Positions 47,245-55,674 of a stretch of 64,000 bases of DNA are shown one piece after another (position 1 is the first letter of the stretch; every line of letters starts with the position of its first letter). Source of the stretch: Sulfotelmatobacter sp963788225 (GTDB lineage Bacteria > Acidobacteriota > Terriglobia > Terriglobales > Acidobacteriaceae); assembly GCA_963788225.1 (NCBI GenBank), contig CAWBGI010000003.1, positions 868,001 to 932,000 on the forward strand. The letters are read 5' to 3'. Both the position numbers and the translations under genes were made by a program. Under the pieces are notes generated by a model. It was not told the DNA's origin. It saw only the letters and a list, made by a program, of their open reading frames with translations, and ran no database searches.

Positions 47245-47670
47245 CTATTTACTGAGGCTTTTCTCCAGCGTGATCGTGAAATTTGCGTTGCAGGTTTTGG
47301 CGGGATTGTCGAAAGCCGAGCCTTCGCGGTCGCCTTGTGAGGCGCGGAAGAACAGTCCCTGCTTGGGCTTGTCGGGAAGTCCGGTGAAGCGGGCTTTGCC
47401 GGCAGCATTGGTGCCGGCTTCCAGGTCCATCTTATGAGTGTTCATGAATCCATAGGCGATGTGGACGCGGATCTTGGCGTCGTAGACGGGAGCGCCGTTG
47501 GCATCATGGACCGTGAAATCTGCGGAGCAGGATCCGATGCCGGCATCGATCACAGTTACGGTCTTGGGATCGACTGGTGGGGCGTTTTGGGCTTGCAAAG
47601 CTGGGATGGAGAGGATTGCCAGGAGCAACGTGGTCAGCGCTGCGAGTTGGGCGCGCGTGGTTGTTTGCAT
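47245..47670 (-). CDS. Secreted Ig-like/YtkA-type domain protein
   Basis: 141 residues. Signal peptide MQTTTRAQLAALTTLLLAIL to LQAQ. The mature part is a small beta-sandwich-like domain (ADFTVHDANGAPVYDAKIRV, HIAYGFMNTHKMDLEAGTNA, GKARFTGLPDKPKQGLFF) with a cysteine pair (SCSADF, KTCNANF). It resembles FixH/YtkA-type domains; assignment tentative. Confidence 0.55.
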   Translation of the reverse strand: MQTTTRAQLAALTTLLLAILSIPALQAQNAPPVDPKTVTVIDAGIGSCSADFTVHDANGAPVYDAKIRVHIAYGFMNTHKMDLEAGTNAAGKARFTGLPDKPKQGLFFRASQGDREGSAFDNPAKTCNANFTITLEKSLSK

Positions 47671-47876
47671 ATCTACTAGAATAACGCTTTCCCGACCAGA
47701 AATCTTAGCCGAGGCAACCCGGATCGGAAGCTCCCAGCCGAAACTACTGCTCCGCTCGGCCGTATTTGATTCCTGCCATTGGCTTTATGGGTTCTGGTTA
47801 CCAAGGTTCATTGCTCCGGTAGCGGTGCAGCCATATACTTTTTTGGACTGTCACTCCGTCCAGCTGGAATCAGGGA

Positions 47877-48935
47877 ATGCTAATGTCCGAGGCCACCGGC
47901 ACACAGTTGACGCGCCAGAGCCAGGAAGTGACCATCTTCCATGACGTGGCGAAAGCCCTCACGTCGTCGCTGGACCTCGACTCCATTCTGCAGACCATCA
48001 TGGAGAAGATGGCGGAATACTTCCGTCCTGACACCTGGTCTCTGCTGATGGTGGATGAGCAGCGGGATGAACTCTACTTTGCGATTGCCGTGGGCCCGGC
48101 AGCCGAGGCTTTGAAAAACATCCGTTTGAAGATGGGCGAAGGCATTGCGGGCTGGGTGGCGAAGCACGGCGAACAGGTGATTTCGACCGATGTGGAACAT
48201 GATCCGCGCTATGCCAAGCGTGTGGACGAGGCTACGCAGTGGAAGACGCGATCGGTGATTTGCCTACCCTTGCGCTCGAGGCTGCGGGTGCTGGGCGTGA
48301 TCCAACTGGTGAATGTGGATATGGCGCACTTCAACGAGCAGGAAATTTTCTTCCTGCGGGCGCTTTGCGACTACGCCGCCATCGCCATTGAGAACGCGCG
48401 CTGGGTGGAGAAGATCCAGGAACTCACCATCACCGACGACTGCACGGGACTCTACAACGCGCGGCATTTGTATAAAACGCTGGAGACCGAGGTTTACCGC
48501 TCCTCGCGTTTCGGCTACGAGTTCAGCGTGCTGTTCATCGACATCGACCGCTTCAAGGTGGTCAACGATACTCATGGCCACCTGATCGGCAGCAAGCTGC
48601 TGAAGGAAATTGGCGCGCTGGTGAAAGCGCAACTGCGTTTGATTGACTTTGCCTTCCGCTACGGAGGCGACGAGTTCGTGGTGCTGCTGCCGCAGACGGC
48701 CAAGGATCAGGCGCTGGTGGTGGCCAAGCGCTTGCGCGAAGCGCTGCGCGCGACCACTTTCTGCCGCGACGAGGGGATGCATTTGAGTGTGAGCGCTTCC
48801 ATCGGGCTCGCGACCTATCCGCACGATGCGCGCGACGCGCATGACATCATCCGGCAGGCCGACGAGATGATGTATTTAGTGAAGAACACGACTCGCGACA
48901 ATATTGGGATCGCGCAGCGCGGGCTGATGAAGTAG
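47877..48935 (+). CDS. GAF-GGDEF diguanylate cyclase
   Basis: 352 residues. GAF domain about 15-180 (FHDVAKALTSSLDLDSILQT, KMGEGIAGWVAKHGEQVIST, RSVICLPLRSRLRVLGVIQL), then GGDEF domain (LTITDDCTGLYNARHLYKTL, LFIDIDRFKVVNDTHGHLIG, FRYGGDEFVVLLPQ, SASIGLATYPHD). The active motif GGDEF is intact, and an RLID inhibitory site lies exactly five residues before it, so product inhibition by c-di-GMP is expected. The GAF ligand is unknown. Confidence 0.92.
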   Translation: MLMSEATGTQLTRQSQEVTIFHDVAKALTSSLDLDSILQTIMEKMAEYFRPDTWSLLMVDEQRDELYFAIAVGPAAEALKNIRLKMGEGIAGWVAKHGEQVISTDVEHDPRYAKRVDEATQWKTRSVICLPLRSRLRVLGVIQLVNVDMAHFNEQEIFFLRALCDYAAIAIENARWVEKIQELTITDDCTGLYNARHLYKTLETEVYRSSRFGYEFSVLFIDIDRFKVVNDTHGHLIGSKLLKEIGALVKAQLRLIDFAFRYGGDEFVVLLPQTAKDQALVVAKRLREALRATTFCRDEGMHLSVSASIGLATYPHDARDAHDIIRQADEMMYLVKNTTRDNIGIAQRGLMK

Positions 48936-49028
48936 AGAATTGAGCGATTGAGTGATCGGGCCATTGAGTGATTGAAAAAAACAGATTTTCAATCGCCCAA
49001 TCACCCGATCGCTCAATTGCTCAATTTC
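48935..49028. repeat. Intergenic word-repeat hairpin, family A copy 1
   Basis: Left arm: attgagcgattgagtgatcg, then ggccattgagtgattgaa; right arm: ttcaatcgcccaatcacc, then cgatcgctcaattgctcaa. Sits between two convergent genes. The right arm supplies the last codons and the stop of the minus-strand gene. Related copies at 52804 and 55121. Confidence 0.7.
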
Positions 49029-50107
49029 TTTTCCGGCTGGAGCGGTCCGTCCTTCTTATCTTTCACATCCGGCTTCCACGGATTCACATTGGCGGGGGCT
49101 TTGGGGTCTACGCCGAAGTCCCACAAGTAGAGGTTCATGCCCTCGTTGCCGTGGATTTCCACCAGAGCGTATTCGCCGGGCTCCAGAGCGTGGGTGGGAG
49201 TTAGTTTGAACCAGCCGCCGCTGACGCGGTCGATGGTGGTGTTCATGAAATCCTGATCCTGGCTGACTTTGCCGGCGGCATTGCGCTTCAGATTGCTCAC
49301 CAGCCGCTTGCCGCTCTTTACCTTTGCGCGCACGATGCGGAAGCGATTAAACGGCAGCACGGCCTGCTGGGGTTGCTGCGGCTGTTGGGCACGTTGCGGT
49401 TGCTGCGGTTGCTGGGGGCCTTGCTGTTCGGCCCGCGGCGCGTCCAGGCTGGGCTGGGACATCTGAGCCGACGCGGTTTCGCCCGGTGGAGGCTCTTTGT
49501 GCTCATCCTCGTCCACTTTGATGTAGATGGTCGGCATGCCAACATGCGCGTGCAGCGAGGCGTGTTCGCCCTCGAGTTCCACGGATTGTTTCGCGCTGTT
49601 GCCGATGGGAGTGAGGGGTCCGCGAAAAATGTTGGCTTTGACGTTGCGGTTGATGTCGCCCTCGGTTTGCTGCATTTCAACCAACTGCGGTTCGCCCTGA
49701 TAATTGTCGAGCAGGAAGACGCCGGAATCCTCCGGCAGGCGCAATCCTGGGGCGACTTCCGGCAAATGGGTCCGTTCGGCTTCGCGGAGGTTGTCGGCTT
49801 CCTTGTCGAGGGCGGCAGCCTCGGGAATGGGAGAAGTGGCGCGGTCTTTCTCGTACTTTTCGGTAGCCGACCAGTCCACCATGGCGGCTGGAAGCTCTTC
49901 CCATTCGTCGCGCTCGGCGCTCTTGTAGCGCACGCGGTCGCCTTTCACCTCATACCGCGTGACCAGTTGATAGGAGCCGTCTTTCAGGATCAGGCGCTTG
50001 GCGAGATCTTGGGCCGGGGAGTGCAGAGCGAGGCCGAGCACCAAGGTGATGGCGGCAGACAGTAGCATGCGGCCGAGGTTCGACCATGTTGTGGTTAAGC
50101 GGGGCAT
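49013..50107 (-). CDS. Secreted protein with Gln/Pro-rich linker
   Basis: 364 residues from ATG 50105-50107. Signal sequence (WSNLGRMLLSAAITLVLGLA to SPAQ); an N-terminal region LILKDGSYQLVTRYEVKGDR like small beta-barrel 'DGSYQ' modules; a QPQQPQRAQQPQQPQQ linker about 225-245; and a C-terminal domain (LEPGEYALVEIHGNEGMNLY). The last residues (KKLSN) and stop are encoded by the adjacent hairpin arm. Function unknown. Confidence 0.65.
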   Translation of the reverse strand: MPRLTTTWSNLGRMLLSAAITLVLGLALHSPAQDLAKRLILKDGSYQLVTRYEVKGDRVRYKSAERDEWEELPAAMVDWSATEKYEKDRATSPIPEAAALDKEADNLREAERTHLPEVAPGLRLPEDSGVFLLDNYQGEPQLVEMQQTEGDINRNVKANIFRGPLTPIGNSAKQSVELEGEHASLHAHVGMPTIYIKVDEDEHKEPPPGETASAQMSQPSLDAPRAEQQGPQQPQQPQRAQQPQQPQQAVLPFNRFRIVRAKVKSGKRLVSNLKRNAAGKVSQDQDFMNTTIDRVSGGWFKLTPTHALEPGEYALVEIHGNEGMNLYLWDFGVDPKAPANVNPWKPDVKDKKDGPLQPEKKLSN

Positions 50108-50233
50108 ACTTCTATTCGATGCGTGTGAGTTGGCTAGAACTATTATCGTCGATTTACGGTTCGCAGTGGGGGCTTGCGTATTTCGACCAGGGAATCGCGC
50201 GCGATGGCCCAACAGCGGGGAGGGAGTTAGGAA

Positions 50234-50425
50234 TTACTGTGACTTCGTTTCCATCAGCCGAGGCCAAGCAATCTGAATCACGATGGTCGTGACCAGGGTC
50301 AGCAGAAAGCTGGCCAGTTGGGGATGTGCCGGCCACATGACTTGCCCGAGGCCGAATATCCATGCCCCCAACCCAACCGCCGTCCCAATCAAAGAAGCGA
50401 TCAAAGAGACTTTCAGACTTTTCAT
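50234..50425 (-). CDS. Small two-helix membrane protein
   Basis: 63 residues: MKSLKVSLIASLIGTAVGLG with AWIFGLGQVMW, and a second helix LASFLLTLVTTIVIQIAW. ATG-initiated, plausible composition, family unknown. Confidence 0.55.
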   Translation of the reverse strand: MKSLKVSLIASLIGTAVGLGAWIFGLGQVMWPAHPQLASFLLTLVTTIVIQIAWPRLMETKSQ

Positions 50426-50624
50426 CGACCGTCCTCATTTATAGGATACGGCAAACCCCCTAGTTTCGTTCCGCTAAATTGAGGCCGGAAGATTCACGTG
50501 AATCGTTCCCGGCGGGGCGTGTAATGAGAGGATATTCAAGGACCCGCGGAAAGCCTGCCGCGATTTGTAGTATGCTCGGCTTGTCGATATCCTGTTGTAG
50601 ATAGCACGCCATCGTCTACAGACC

Positions 50625-51416
50625 ATGAACCGCAAGCTCGTCCTCTCTTATTTCTCTGGGTTGTATTTGTTGCTGTGGGCCGGGACAGCTCTTAGCCAAT
50701 CTACTGCAGCCCCGCCGCCTGCCGCACGAAGTCCGCAATACTCCACGCAGAGGAGTTTGGCTTCTGCCGTACCATCGCCGCAAGGCGGGGCAGTTTCCTA
50801 TGCCTCGGTGACGCAATTGAATGGGTTGTTGGAGCAACTGGAGGCAACGTCGAAGACCACACAGGCCGATCTCACGAAGCTGCGCATTGAACGCTGGAAG
50901 ACCGACGGCGGCTCGAAGAGGCAGGCTCTCGGCAACGTGGATTCGATCCTGCGTAACCTGCAGAATGCACTGCCGGCAATCCTCGCGCAATTGCGCAATG
51001 CGCCGGAGGACATGGCCGCGACCTTCAAGCTGTACCGGAATCTGGACGCGCTGTATGACGTCCTGGGCAGTGTGGTGGAATCGACGGGAGCGTTTGGATC
51101 GAAAGACGATCTGCAGGCGCTCTCGACCGATCTGAACAACTTCGAGAGCACAAGAAAGCAGATAGCCGAGCGCCTGGAAAGCCTGGCAACGTCGAAAGAG
51201 CAGGAGATCGTGCGCCTGCGTGCCGACCTCAAGACCGCGCAGGCGGCGATTCCAGCCGCTCCCCCGAAGAAAATTGTGGTAGACGATACCGAGCCCGCAA
51301 AGAAGCCGCCGTCCAAGAAGAAGCCCGCAGCAAAAAAGCCGGCGACAAAAAAGCCGGCGAGTACGACGACTCCAGCCACCACACCGACGCCGCCAGCACA
51401 GCCTAAGCCGCAGTAG
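50625..51416 (+). CDS. Secreted coiled protein with basic Lys/Pro/Ala tail
   Basis: 263 residues. Signal peptide MNRKLVLSYFSGLYLLLWAG to ALSQ. The middle (about 65-210) is helical and coiled (TQLNGLLEQLEATSKTTQAD, LYDVLGSVVESTGAFGSKDD, LESLATSKEQEIVRLRADLK). The tail is histone-H1-like (KKKPAAKKPATKKPAS). The export signal argues against a chromatin role; the tail may bind acidic polymers of the envelope. Confidence 0.6.
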   Translation: MNRKLVLSYFSGLYLLLWAGTALSQSTAAPPPAARSPQYSTQRSLASAVPSPQGGAVSYASVTQLNGLLEQLEATSKTTQADLTKLRIERWKTDGGSKRQALGNVDSILRNLQNALPAILAQLRNAPEDMAATFKLYRNLDALYDVLGSVVESTGAFGSKDDLQALSTDLNNFESTRKQIAERLESLATSKEQEIVRLRADLKTAQAAIPAAPPKKIVVDDTEPAKKPPSKKKPAAKKPATKKPASTTTPATTPTPPAQPKPQ

Positions 51417-51418
51417 GC

Positions 51419-51567
51419 AGGCTTCGGGCTTCGGCTTTCGGCCCTCGGCCAATCACACTCGCGTTCGATGCTTTCTCAGTGTGACACATTCGCCACGACT
51501 TCCAAGCGCCGGAGTTAGTGCCTTAACTTCTTGCCGGAGCTCGAAAGCCGAAGCCCGAAAGCTGGCC
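51419..51567. repeat. Intergenic word-repeat hairpin, gcttcgg vocabulary
   Basis: Left arm aggcttcgggcttcggctt, tcggccctcggcc (51419-51450); right arm gctcgaaagccgaagcccg, aaagctggccg (51538-51567). Same vocabulary as 15787-15870. Confidence 0.6.
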
Positions 51568-51615
51568 GAATCTGTTACCCTTCCTTCCGCATCCATGCAA
51601 GCTGAGAATTTCGGC

Positions 51616-52803
51616 ATGAGCGTTCACGGCAGCATTCCCGCGGCTATCATCGGCATCGTCATTATCGGCGTCGTGTTTCTGGACGCGTTTGAGACCATCG
51701 TGCTGCCGCGGCGCGTGACCCGGCAATTCAAGCTGACGGCGTGGTTTTACCGCCGCACATGGATTCCCTGGAGGCGCATTGCCCGCCATATCCGCACGCC
51801 TTCGCTCCAGCACAATTTTCTGGGATACTTCGGGCCGCTCTCGCTGATCATGCTGCTTGCGTTCTGGGCCGCGTGCCTGATTTTTGGTTTTGCCCTGTTG
51901 CAGTACGGCGTGGGCGCGCACGAACAATTGGGCAACGAACCGATCACCTTTGCCAGGATCATGTACCACAGCGGAGAAACGTTTTTCACGCTGGGTTATG
52001 GCGATATTGTGCCGACGTCAAGTGCGGCGCGCTTTCTATCGGTGCTGGAAGCCGGGATGGGCTTCGCATTTCTGGGCGTGGTAATCGGCTACCTGCCTGT
52101 GGTCTATGGTTCGTTTTCCCGGCGCGAGATTCAGATTTCGATGCTCGACGCGCGCGCGGGATCGCCGCCGACCGCGACCGAGTTGCTGGTGCGGTTGGCG
52201 GGAAGTACGGAGACTCCGGCCATCGAACAGACGGTTCTCGATGGAGTTTTGCGCGACTGGGAGCGCTGGTCGGGAGAATTGCTGGAGAGCCATATCTCTT
52301 ATCCGGTGTTGAGTTTTTTTCGCTCGCAGCACAGCAACCAGTCGTGGCTGGGCGCTTTGATGACCATGCTGGACGTGACTTCGCTGGTGATCGTCGGCAT
52401 CGAAGGCATTCATCCCGGACAAGCGCGGCTGACTTTCGCCATGGCGAGGCATGCGGCCGTGGATCTGGCGCAGGTGGTGAATGCGCGTTACGATCCGCAG
52501 GCGCCGGAACGGATGACCGACGCCGATTTCAACGCGGTGCGAGAAATGCTGGCCGCCGCGGGATTAAAATTGCGAACCGGGGACGAAGCGCGGCAGAAGC
52601 TGGATAAGTTGCGCTCGATGTACGAACCTTACATTCACTCCATGGGGAAGAATCTGATGCTGTCGCTCCCGCCGTGGAAGCATCCGGCGAAGATGAAGGA
52701 CAACTGGCAGGCGGGACCTTGGGACCGCGCGATCCAAGCCAAGGGGCTGGCCGTGCTGGGGCAGAAGCCGGTGCTGCCGCCGGGTAGCGAGGATCACTTC
52801 TAG
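51616..52803 (+). CDS. Two-pore-helix-type potassium/ion channel
   Basis: 395 residues from ATG 51616 (ATG 51595 possible). TM1 about 8-28, TM2 about 72-95, re-entrant pore with selectivity filter TLGYGD (125-130), TM3 about 138-160. The C-terminal 220 residues are soluble and helical, without a TrkA-N (RCK) nucleotide motif. The filter argues for K+ selectivity. Regulatory domain not recognised. Confidence 0.8.
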   Translation: MSVHGSIPAAIIGIVIIGVVFLDAFETIVLPRRVTRQFKLTAWFYRRTWIPWRRIARHIRTPSLQHNFLGYFGPLSLIMLLAFWAACLIFGFALLQYGVGAHEQLGNEPITFARIMYHSGETFFTLGYGDIVPTSSAARFLSVLEAGMGFAFLGVVIGYLPVVYGSFSRREIQISMLDARAGSPPTATELLVRLAGSTETPAIEQTVLDGVLRDWERWSGELLESHISYPVLSFFRSQHSNQSWLGALMTMLDVTSLVIVGIEGIHPGQARLTFAMARHAAVDLAQVVNARYDPQAPERMTDADFNAVREMLAAAGLKLRTGDEARQKLDKLRSMYEPYIHSMGKNLMLSLPPWKHPAKMKDNWQAGPWDRAIQAKGLAVLGQKPVLPPGSEDHF

Positions 52804-52907
52804 TCATTGAGCGATTAAGTGATCGGGTGATTGGGCGATTGAAAAACAGGGAGCCCCCGGCGGTTTTCAAATCACCCGATCGCTCAATCGCTCAATGACT
52901 CAATGTC
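52804..52907. repeat. Intergenic word-repeat hairpin, family A copy 2
   Basis: Left arm cattgagcgattaagtgatc, gggtgattgggcgattgaa (52804-52843); right arm ttttcaaatcacccgatcg, ctcaatcgctcaatgac (52863-52899). Between tandem plus-strand genes, six bases before the next ribosome-binding site. Confidence 0.7.
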
Positions 52908-52922
52908 TGAAGGAGGTTGCCG

Positions 52923-53933
52923 ATGGCACGTTGTGGAATCTCCCGCATTGACGACTTGAACGCCGGAGCGGCAACTGCAACTCCGATTGGTCCCGGCGAT
53001 CCCGACAAAGAATCCGTAGGATTAATTCAAAACCTGCTCGCCGGGCAGGGGCAGAGTGGTTTGCCCAATTTGCTGAGCCCGAATTTTGGCGTCTTCGGTC
53101 CGCTGACCAGTGCCGCCGTGCAGAGTTTCCGCACACAGCAGTCGCTTCCGGCGGGGAACCAGGTGGACGCTCAAACGCTGCAAAGCCTGGTGCAGGCTTC
53201 CGCGACCAAACCGATTGCGTCGCAGGGATATCTCACGCTGGTGCTCAATTTCACTTACGGCGGCCTCGCGAAAATCCTCAGCGTGGTTGCGCAGATGGAA
53301 GGCGCCGGGCAATTCACCGCGATGAACAAGAACCTTGACCATGCCGGATTGTCGTTCGGGCTGATCCAGTGGGCGCAGAAGCCGGGGCGGCTCACCGAGA
53401 TTCTGAACGCATTCTCCACGGCCAGTGCGCCGGACTTCGTCCGCATTCTGGGCGGAGGCGACGCCGGCGTGGCGAATGGTCTAATCGCGCACACTCAGCA
53501 GCCGGGGGGAGGCGTTGATCACACGACTGGTCAAACAACGGACCCCGCCTTCGACCTGGTCAACGATCCGTGGGTTAGCTGGTTCAGTGCGGCGGCGCTG
53601 TGGATGCCGTTTCAACAGGTGCAGGTGCAGACGGCATTGAACGACTTCCGCAGTTCGTTGACGCAGATCAAGCAGTACGCTCCGCAATTGAACTCCGAAC
53701 GTGCGGTGGGTTTCATGCTGGACCTCGCCAATCAATTTGGCAACGGTGGCGCACGCAGCATTTATCAGGCGGTGTGGCAGGACGGCATGGCGATTGGCGA
53801 TGCGCTGCAAGCCATGGCGAACGAATCGGTGCAACGCATTCAGGATCCCTGGAAAACGGCGACGCAAATTCGGCGTCAGCATTACCTGACGGTCGATTTT
53901 CTGTCGGACAATGAGTTTAGCGATCCCACGTAG
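52923..53933 (+). CDS. Peptidoglycan-binding protein with chitosanase/lysozyme-like domain
   Basis: 336 residues from ATG 52923 with AGGAGG upstream. N-terminal PG_binding_1 domain (about 20-85: DKESVGLIQNLLAGQGQSGL, FGPLTSAAVQSFRTQQSLP). The C-terminal 220 residues have a lysozyme-like helical layout (EGAGQFTAMNKNLDHAGLSF with GLIQWAQKPGRLTEI; a Glu in MEGAGQ is a candidate catalytic acid). No signal peptide is obvious. May be a phage-type or secreted hydrolase. Confidence 0.65.
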   Translation: MARCGISRIDDLNAGAATATPIGPGDPDKESVGLIQNLLAGQGQSGLPNLLSPNFGVFGPLTSAAVQSFRTQQSLPAGNQVDAQTLQSLVQASATKPIASQGYLTLVLNFTYGGLAKILSVVAQMEGAGQFTAMNKNLDHAGLSFGLIQWAQKPGRLTEILNAFSTASAPDFVRILGGGDAGVANGLIAHTQQPGGGVDHTTGQTTDPAFDLVNDPWVSWFSAAALWMPFQQVQVQTALNDFRSSLTQIKQYAPQLNSERAVGFMLDLANQFGNGGARSIYQAVWQDGMAIGDALQAMANESVQRIQDPWKTATQIRRQHYLTVDFLSDNEFSDPT

Positions 53934-53995
53934 TGCCCGCCGACGGCGGCTGCCGCGGCGGCCTGATGCCAGACATCTGGTAAGATCGCGTCTTC

Positions 53996-55120
53996 ATGAA
54001 GCATATCGGTGAGAACGTGGTGCGCATTGAAGCCGAGGCCCTGCGCGCGTTGGCAAACCGCATTGCCGGCCCGATGGGGCCAGCGTTTCAGCGTGCCGTG
54101 GACCTGATGCTTGCTTGCACGGGACGCGTGGTGGTTACAGGAATGGGCAAGAGCGGTCTAATCGCGCGCAAGATCGCGGCCACGCTGAGTTCGACGGGAA
54201 CTCCGGCGTTGTACCTGCATCCGGTGGAGGCGCTGCACGGGGATTTAGGGATGGTGGTGCGCGGGGATGTAGTAGTGGCGCTCTCGGCCTCTGGAGAAAC
54301 AGAGGAGATTCTGGCGCTGCTGGCGACGATCAAGCGGTTGCAGGTGCCGCTGATCGCCATGACCGGGGACGAGATCAGTGGTGTGGCGCGGGCGCCCTCG
54401 CCCGCGACTGCCCATGGCGGCAAAGGGTCGAAGGGAGCAGGGAAGTCCGCCGCAAGATCGTCGGCAGATCGAGCTGAGTTGAGAACCACAGCAAAGTCAA
54501 AAGCAGCGGGCAAGAGTGCCCGCTCCACACCGGCATCGACTCTAGCCGCGGCGGCCGACGTGGCTCTCGATTGCTCCATCACGGAAGAAGCCTGCTCGCT
54601 GGGACTTGCTCCGACGGCCTCGACCACGACAATGCTGGCGCTGGGCGATGCGCTCGCGGTCACACTCAGCGAAAAGCGCGGATTCAAGGAAGAAGATTTC
54701 GCCAACCTGCATCCGGGAGGGAAGTTAGGGAAGCGCCTGGCTCGCGTGGAATCGCTGATGCACTCAGGCGAGGCGCTGCCGCAGGTGAAGCCGCAGACGA
54801 AGATGCCGGACGTGATCTACGAAATGTCGCGCAAGAAACTGGGCGTAACGGCAGTGGTGGAAGGCCAAAGGCTCGTAGGCGTCATCAGCGACGGAGATTT
54901 GCGGCGACTGCTGGAAAAGCGTGGGAAAGATGTGCTCGATTTGACGGCGGGCGAGTGCATGACGAAGAATCCCAAGACGATTGGATCCGGGGAGTTTGCG
55001 GCGACCGCGCTGGCGCTGATGGAAGAGAAGAAAATTACTTCGTTGATGGTGGTCAGTGGGAGTGGCAAACTGGAAGGGATTGTGCATCTGCACGATCTGT
55101 GGAGCACCGAGCTAGTGTAA
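53996..55120 (+). CDS. kdsD: Arabinose-5-phosphate isomerase (KdsD)
   Basis: 374 residues. Converts ribulose-5-phosphate to arabinose-5-phosphate, first step of Kdo synthesis for LPS. SIS domain: RVVVTGMGKSGLIARKIAAT, STGTPALYLHPVEALHGDLG, ALSASGETEEIL; then EEACSLGLAPTASTTTMLAL and two CBS domains (about 260-370). Length is about 50 above normal: residues about 129-178 come from a REPIN-like insertion (54381-54530) between LIAMTGD and the ASTLAAAADVALD strand. Confidence 0.92.
   Translation: MKHIGENVVRIEAEALRALANRIAGPMGPAFQRAVDLMLACTGRVVVTGMGKSGLIARKIAATLSSTGTPALYLHPVEALHGDLGMVVRGDVVVALSASGETEEILALLATIKRLQVPLIAMTGDEISGVARAPSPATAHGGKGSKGAGKSAARSSADRAELRTTAKSKAAGKSARSTPASTLAAAADVALDCSITEEACSLGLAPTASTTTMLALGDALAVTLSEKRGFKEEDFANLHPGGKLGKRLARVESLMHSGEALPQVKPQTKMPDVIYEMSRKKLGVTAVVEGQRLVGVISDGDLRRLLEKRGKDVLDLTAGECMTKNPKTIGSGEFAATALALMEEKKITSLMVVSGSGKLEGIVHLHDLWSTELV
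54381..54530. repeat. REPIN-like element inside kdsD
   Basis: 150 bp (50 codons) bounded by two inverted palindromes. Left: GTGTGG box (54381-54386), stem CGCGGGCG, loop CCCT, stem CGCCCGCG (to 54406). Right, reversed: stem AGCGGGCA, loop AGAG, stem TGCCCGCT, box CCACAC (54505-54530). The left unit differs from the mutM copy by a single base over 26. It is read in the same frame as in mutM, giving VARAPSPA in both proteins. Confidence 0.75.
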
Positions 55121-55236
55121 GAATTGAGGGATTGGGCGATCGAGCCATCGCGCGATTGAAAAACGAGGGAGCATTAGATTACTTTTGACTTTTAATCGCA
55201 CAATCGCCCGATCGCAAAATCGCTCAATGATTTGAG
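55121..55236. repeat. Intergenic word-repeat hairpin, family A copy 3
   Basis: Left arm gaattgagggattgggcgat, cgagccatcgcgcgattga (55121-55159); right arm tttaatcgcacaatcgccc, gatcgcaaaatcgctcaat (55191-55229). Between kdsD and the next small gene. Confidence 0.65.
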
Positions 55237-55242
55237 GGTTCC

Positions 55243-55452
55243 ATGTATCACTACGATCCCAATACCGCGCTGGAAGAACTAACCGAAGACGCAACCCTGC
55301 CGAACCCGGTGCACGTGCGTGACATGATGCTGCGCAAGCATCTCTCGGCCGACAAGTCGCTGGAGCTGAACCGGCTGTTCCTCGAGTATCAGAAGTTTTT
55401 CGGCGAGACGCAGAAGCTGGGGAAAGAGATTCTGAAGCAGCTGACTTCCTGA
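55243..55452 (+). CDS. Small conserved-looking protein, unknown function
   Basis: 69 residues, soluble, acidic N-terminus then a charged helical body (DKSLELNRLFLEYQKFFGET). No cysteine and no membrane helix. Sits between kdsD and proS, flanked by hairpins on both sides. Confidence 0.55.
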   Translation: MYHYDPNTALEELTEDATLPNPVHVRDMMLRKHLSADKSLELNRLFLEYQKFFGETQKLGKEILKQLTS

Positions 55453-55459
55453 GCGTCAG

Positions 55460-55670
55460 CACCGAGTCGCGAGTCCCGAGTCGCGAGCTGAGCGGGATCA
55501 CTCAAGCGGCGCGCTAGGGTCTCGTCAAAGAACTCGCTGTTACAATAACAAATTCCAATAAGGGATCAGCGAGTACCTTTCACTCGAGACTCGCAACTCG
55601 GGACTCGCAACTCGGGACTCCGTACTCGCAACTCGGGACTCCGTACTCGCAACTCGGTACCAGGTACTCA
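55460..55670. repeat. Tandem and inverted word repeat before proS
   Basis: Left arm accgagtcgcgagtcccgag, tcgcgagctgag (55460-55492). Right arm (55583-55669) contains tandem units of about 22 bp built from ggactccgtactcgcaactc. The arms are complementary. It fills the gap up to the proS start. Confidence 0.65.
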
Positions 55671-55674
55671 AAAT

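Noticed and set aside
50625..51416. Nucleoid-associated histone-like protein
   Set aside because: The basic tail fits, but a clear signal peptide makes a cytosolic role unlikely.
55583..55669. Tandem repeats as a CRISPR array
   Set aside because: Units are contiguous without unique spacers and no cas gene is near.
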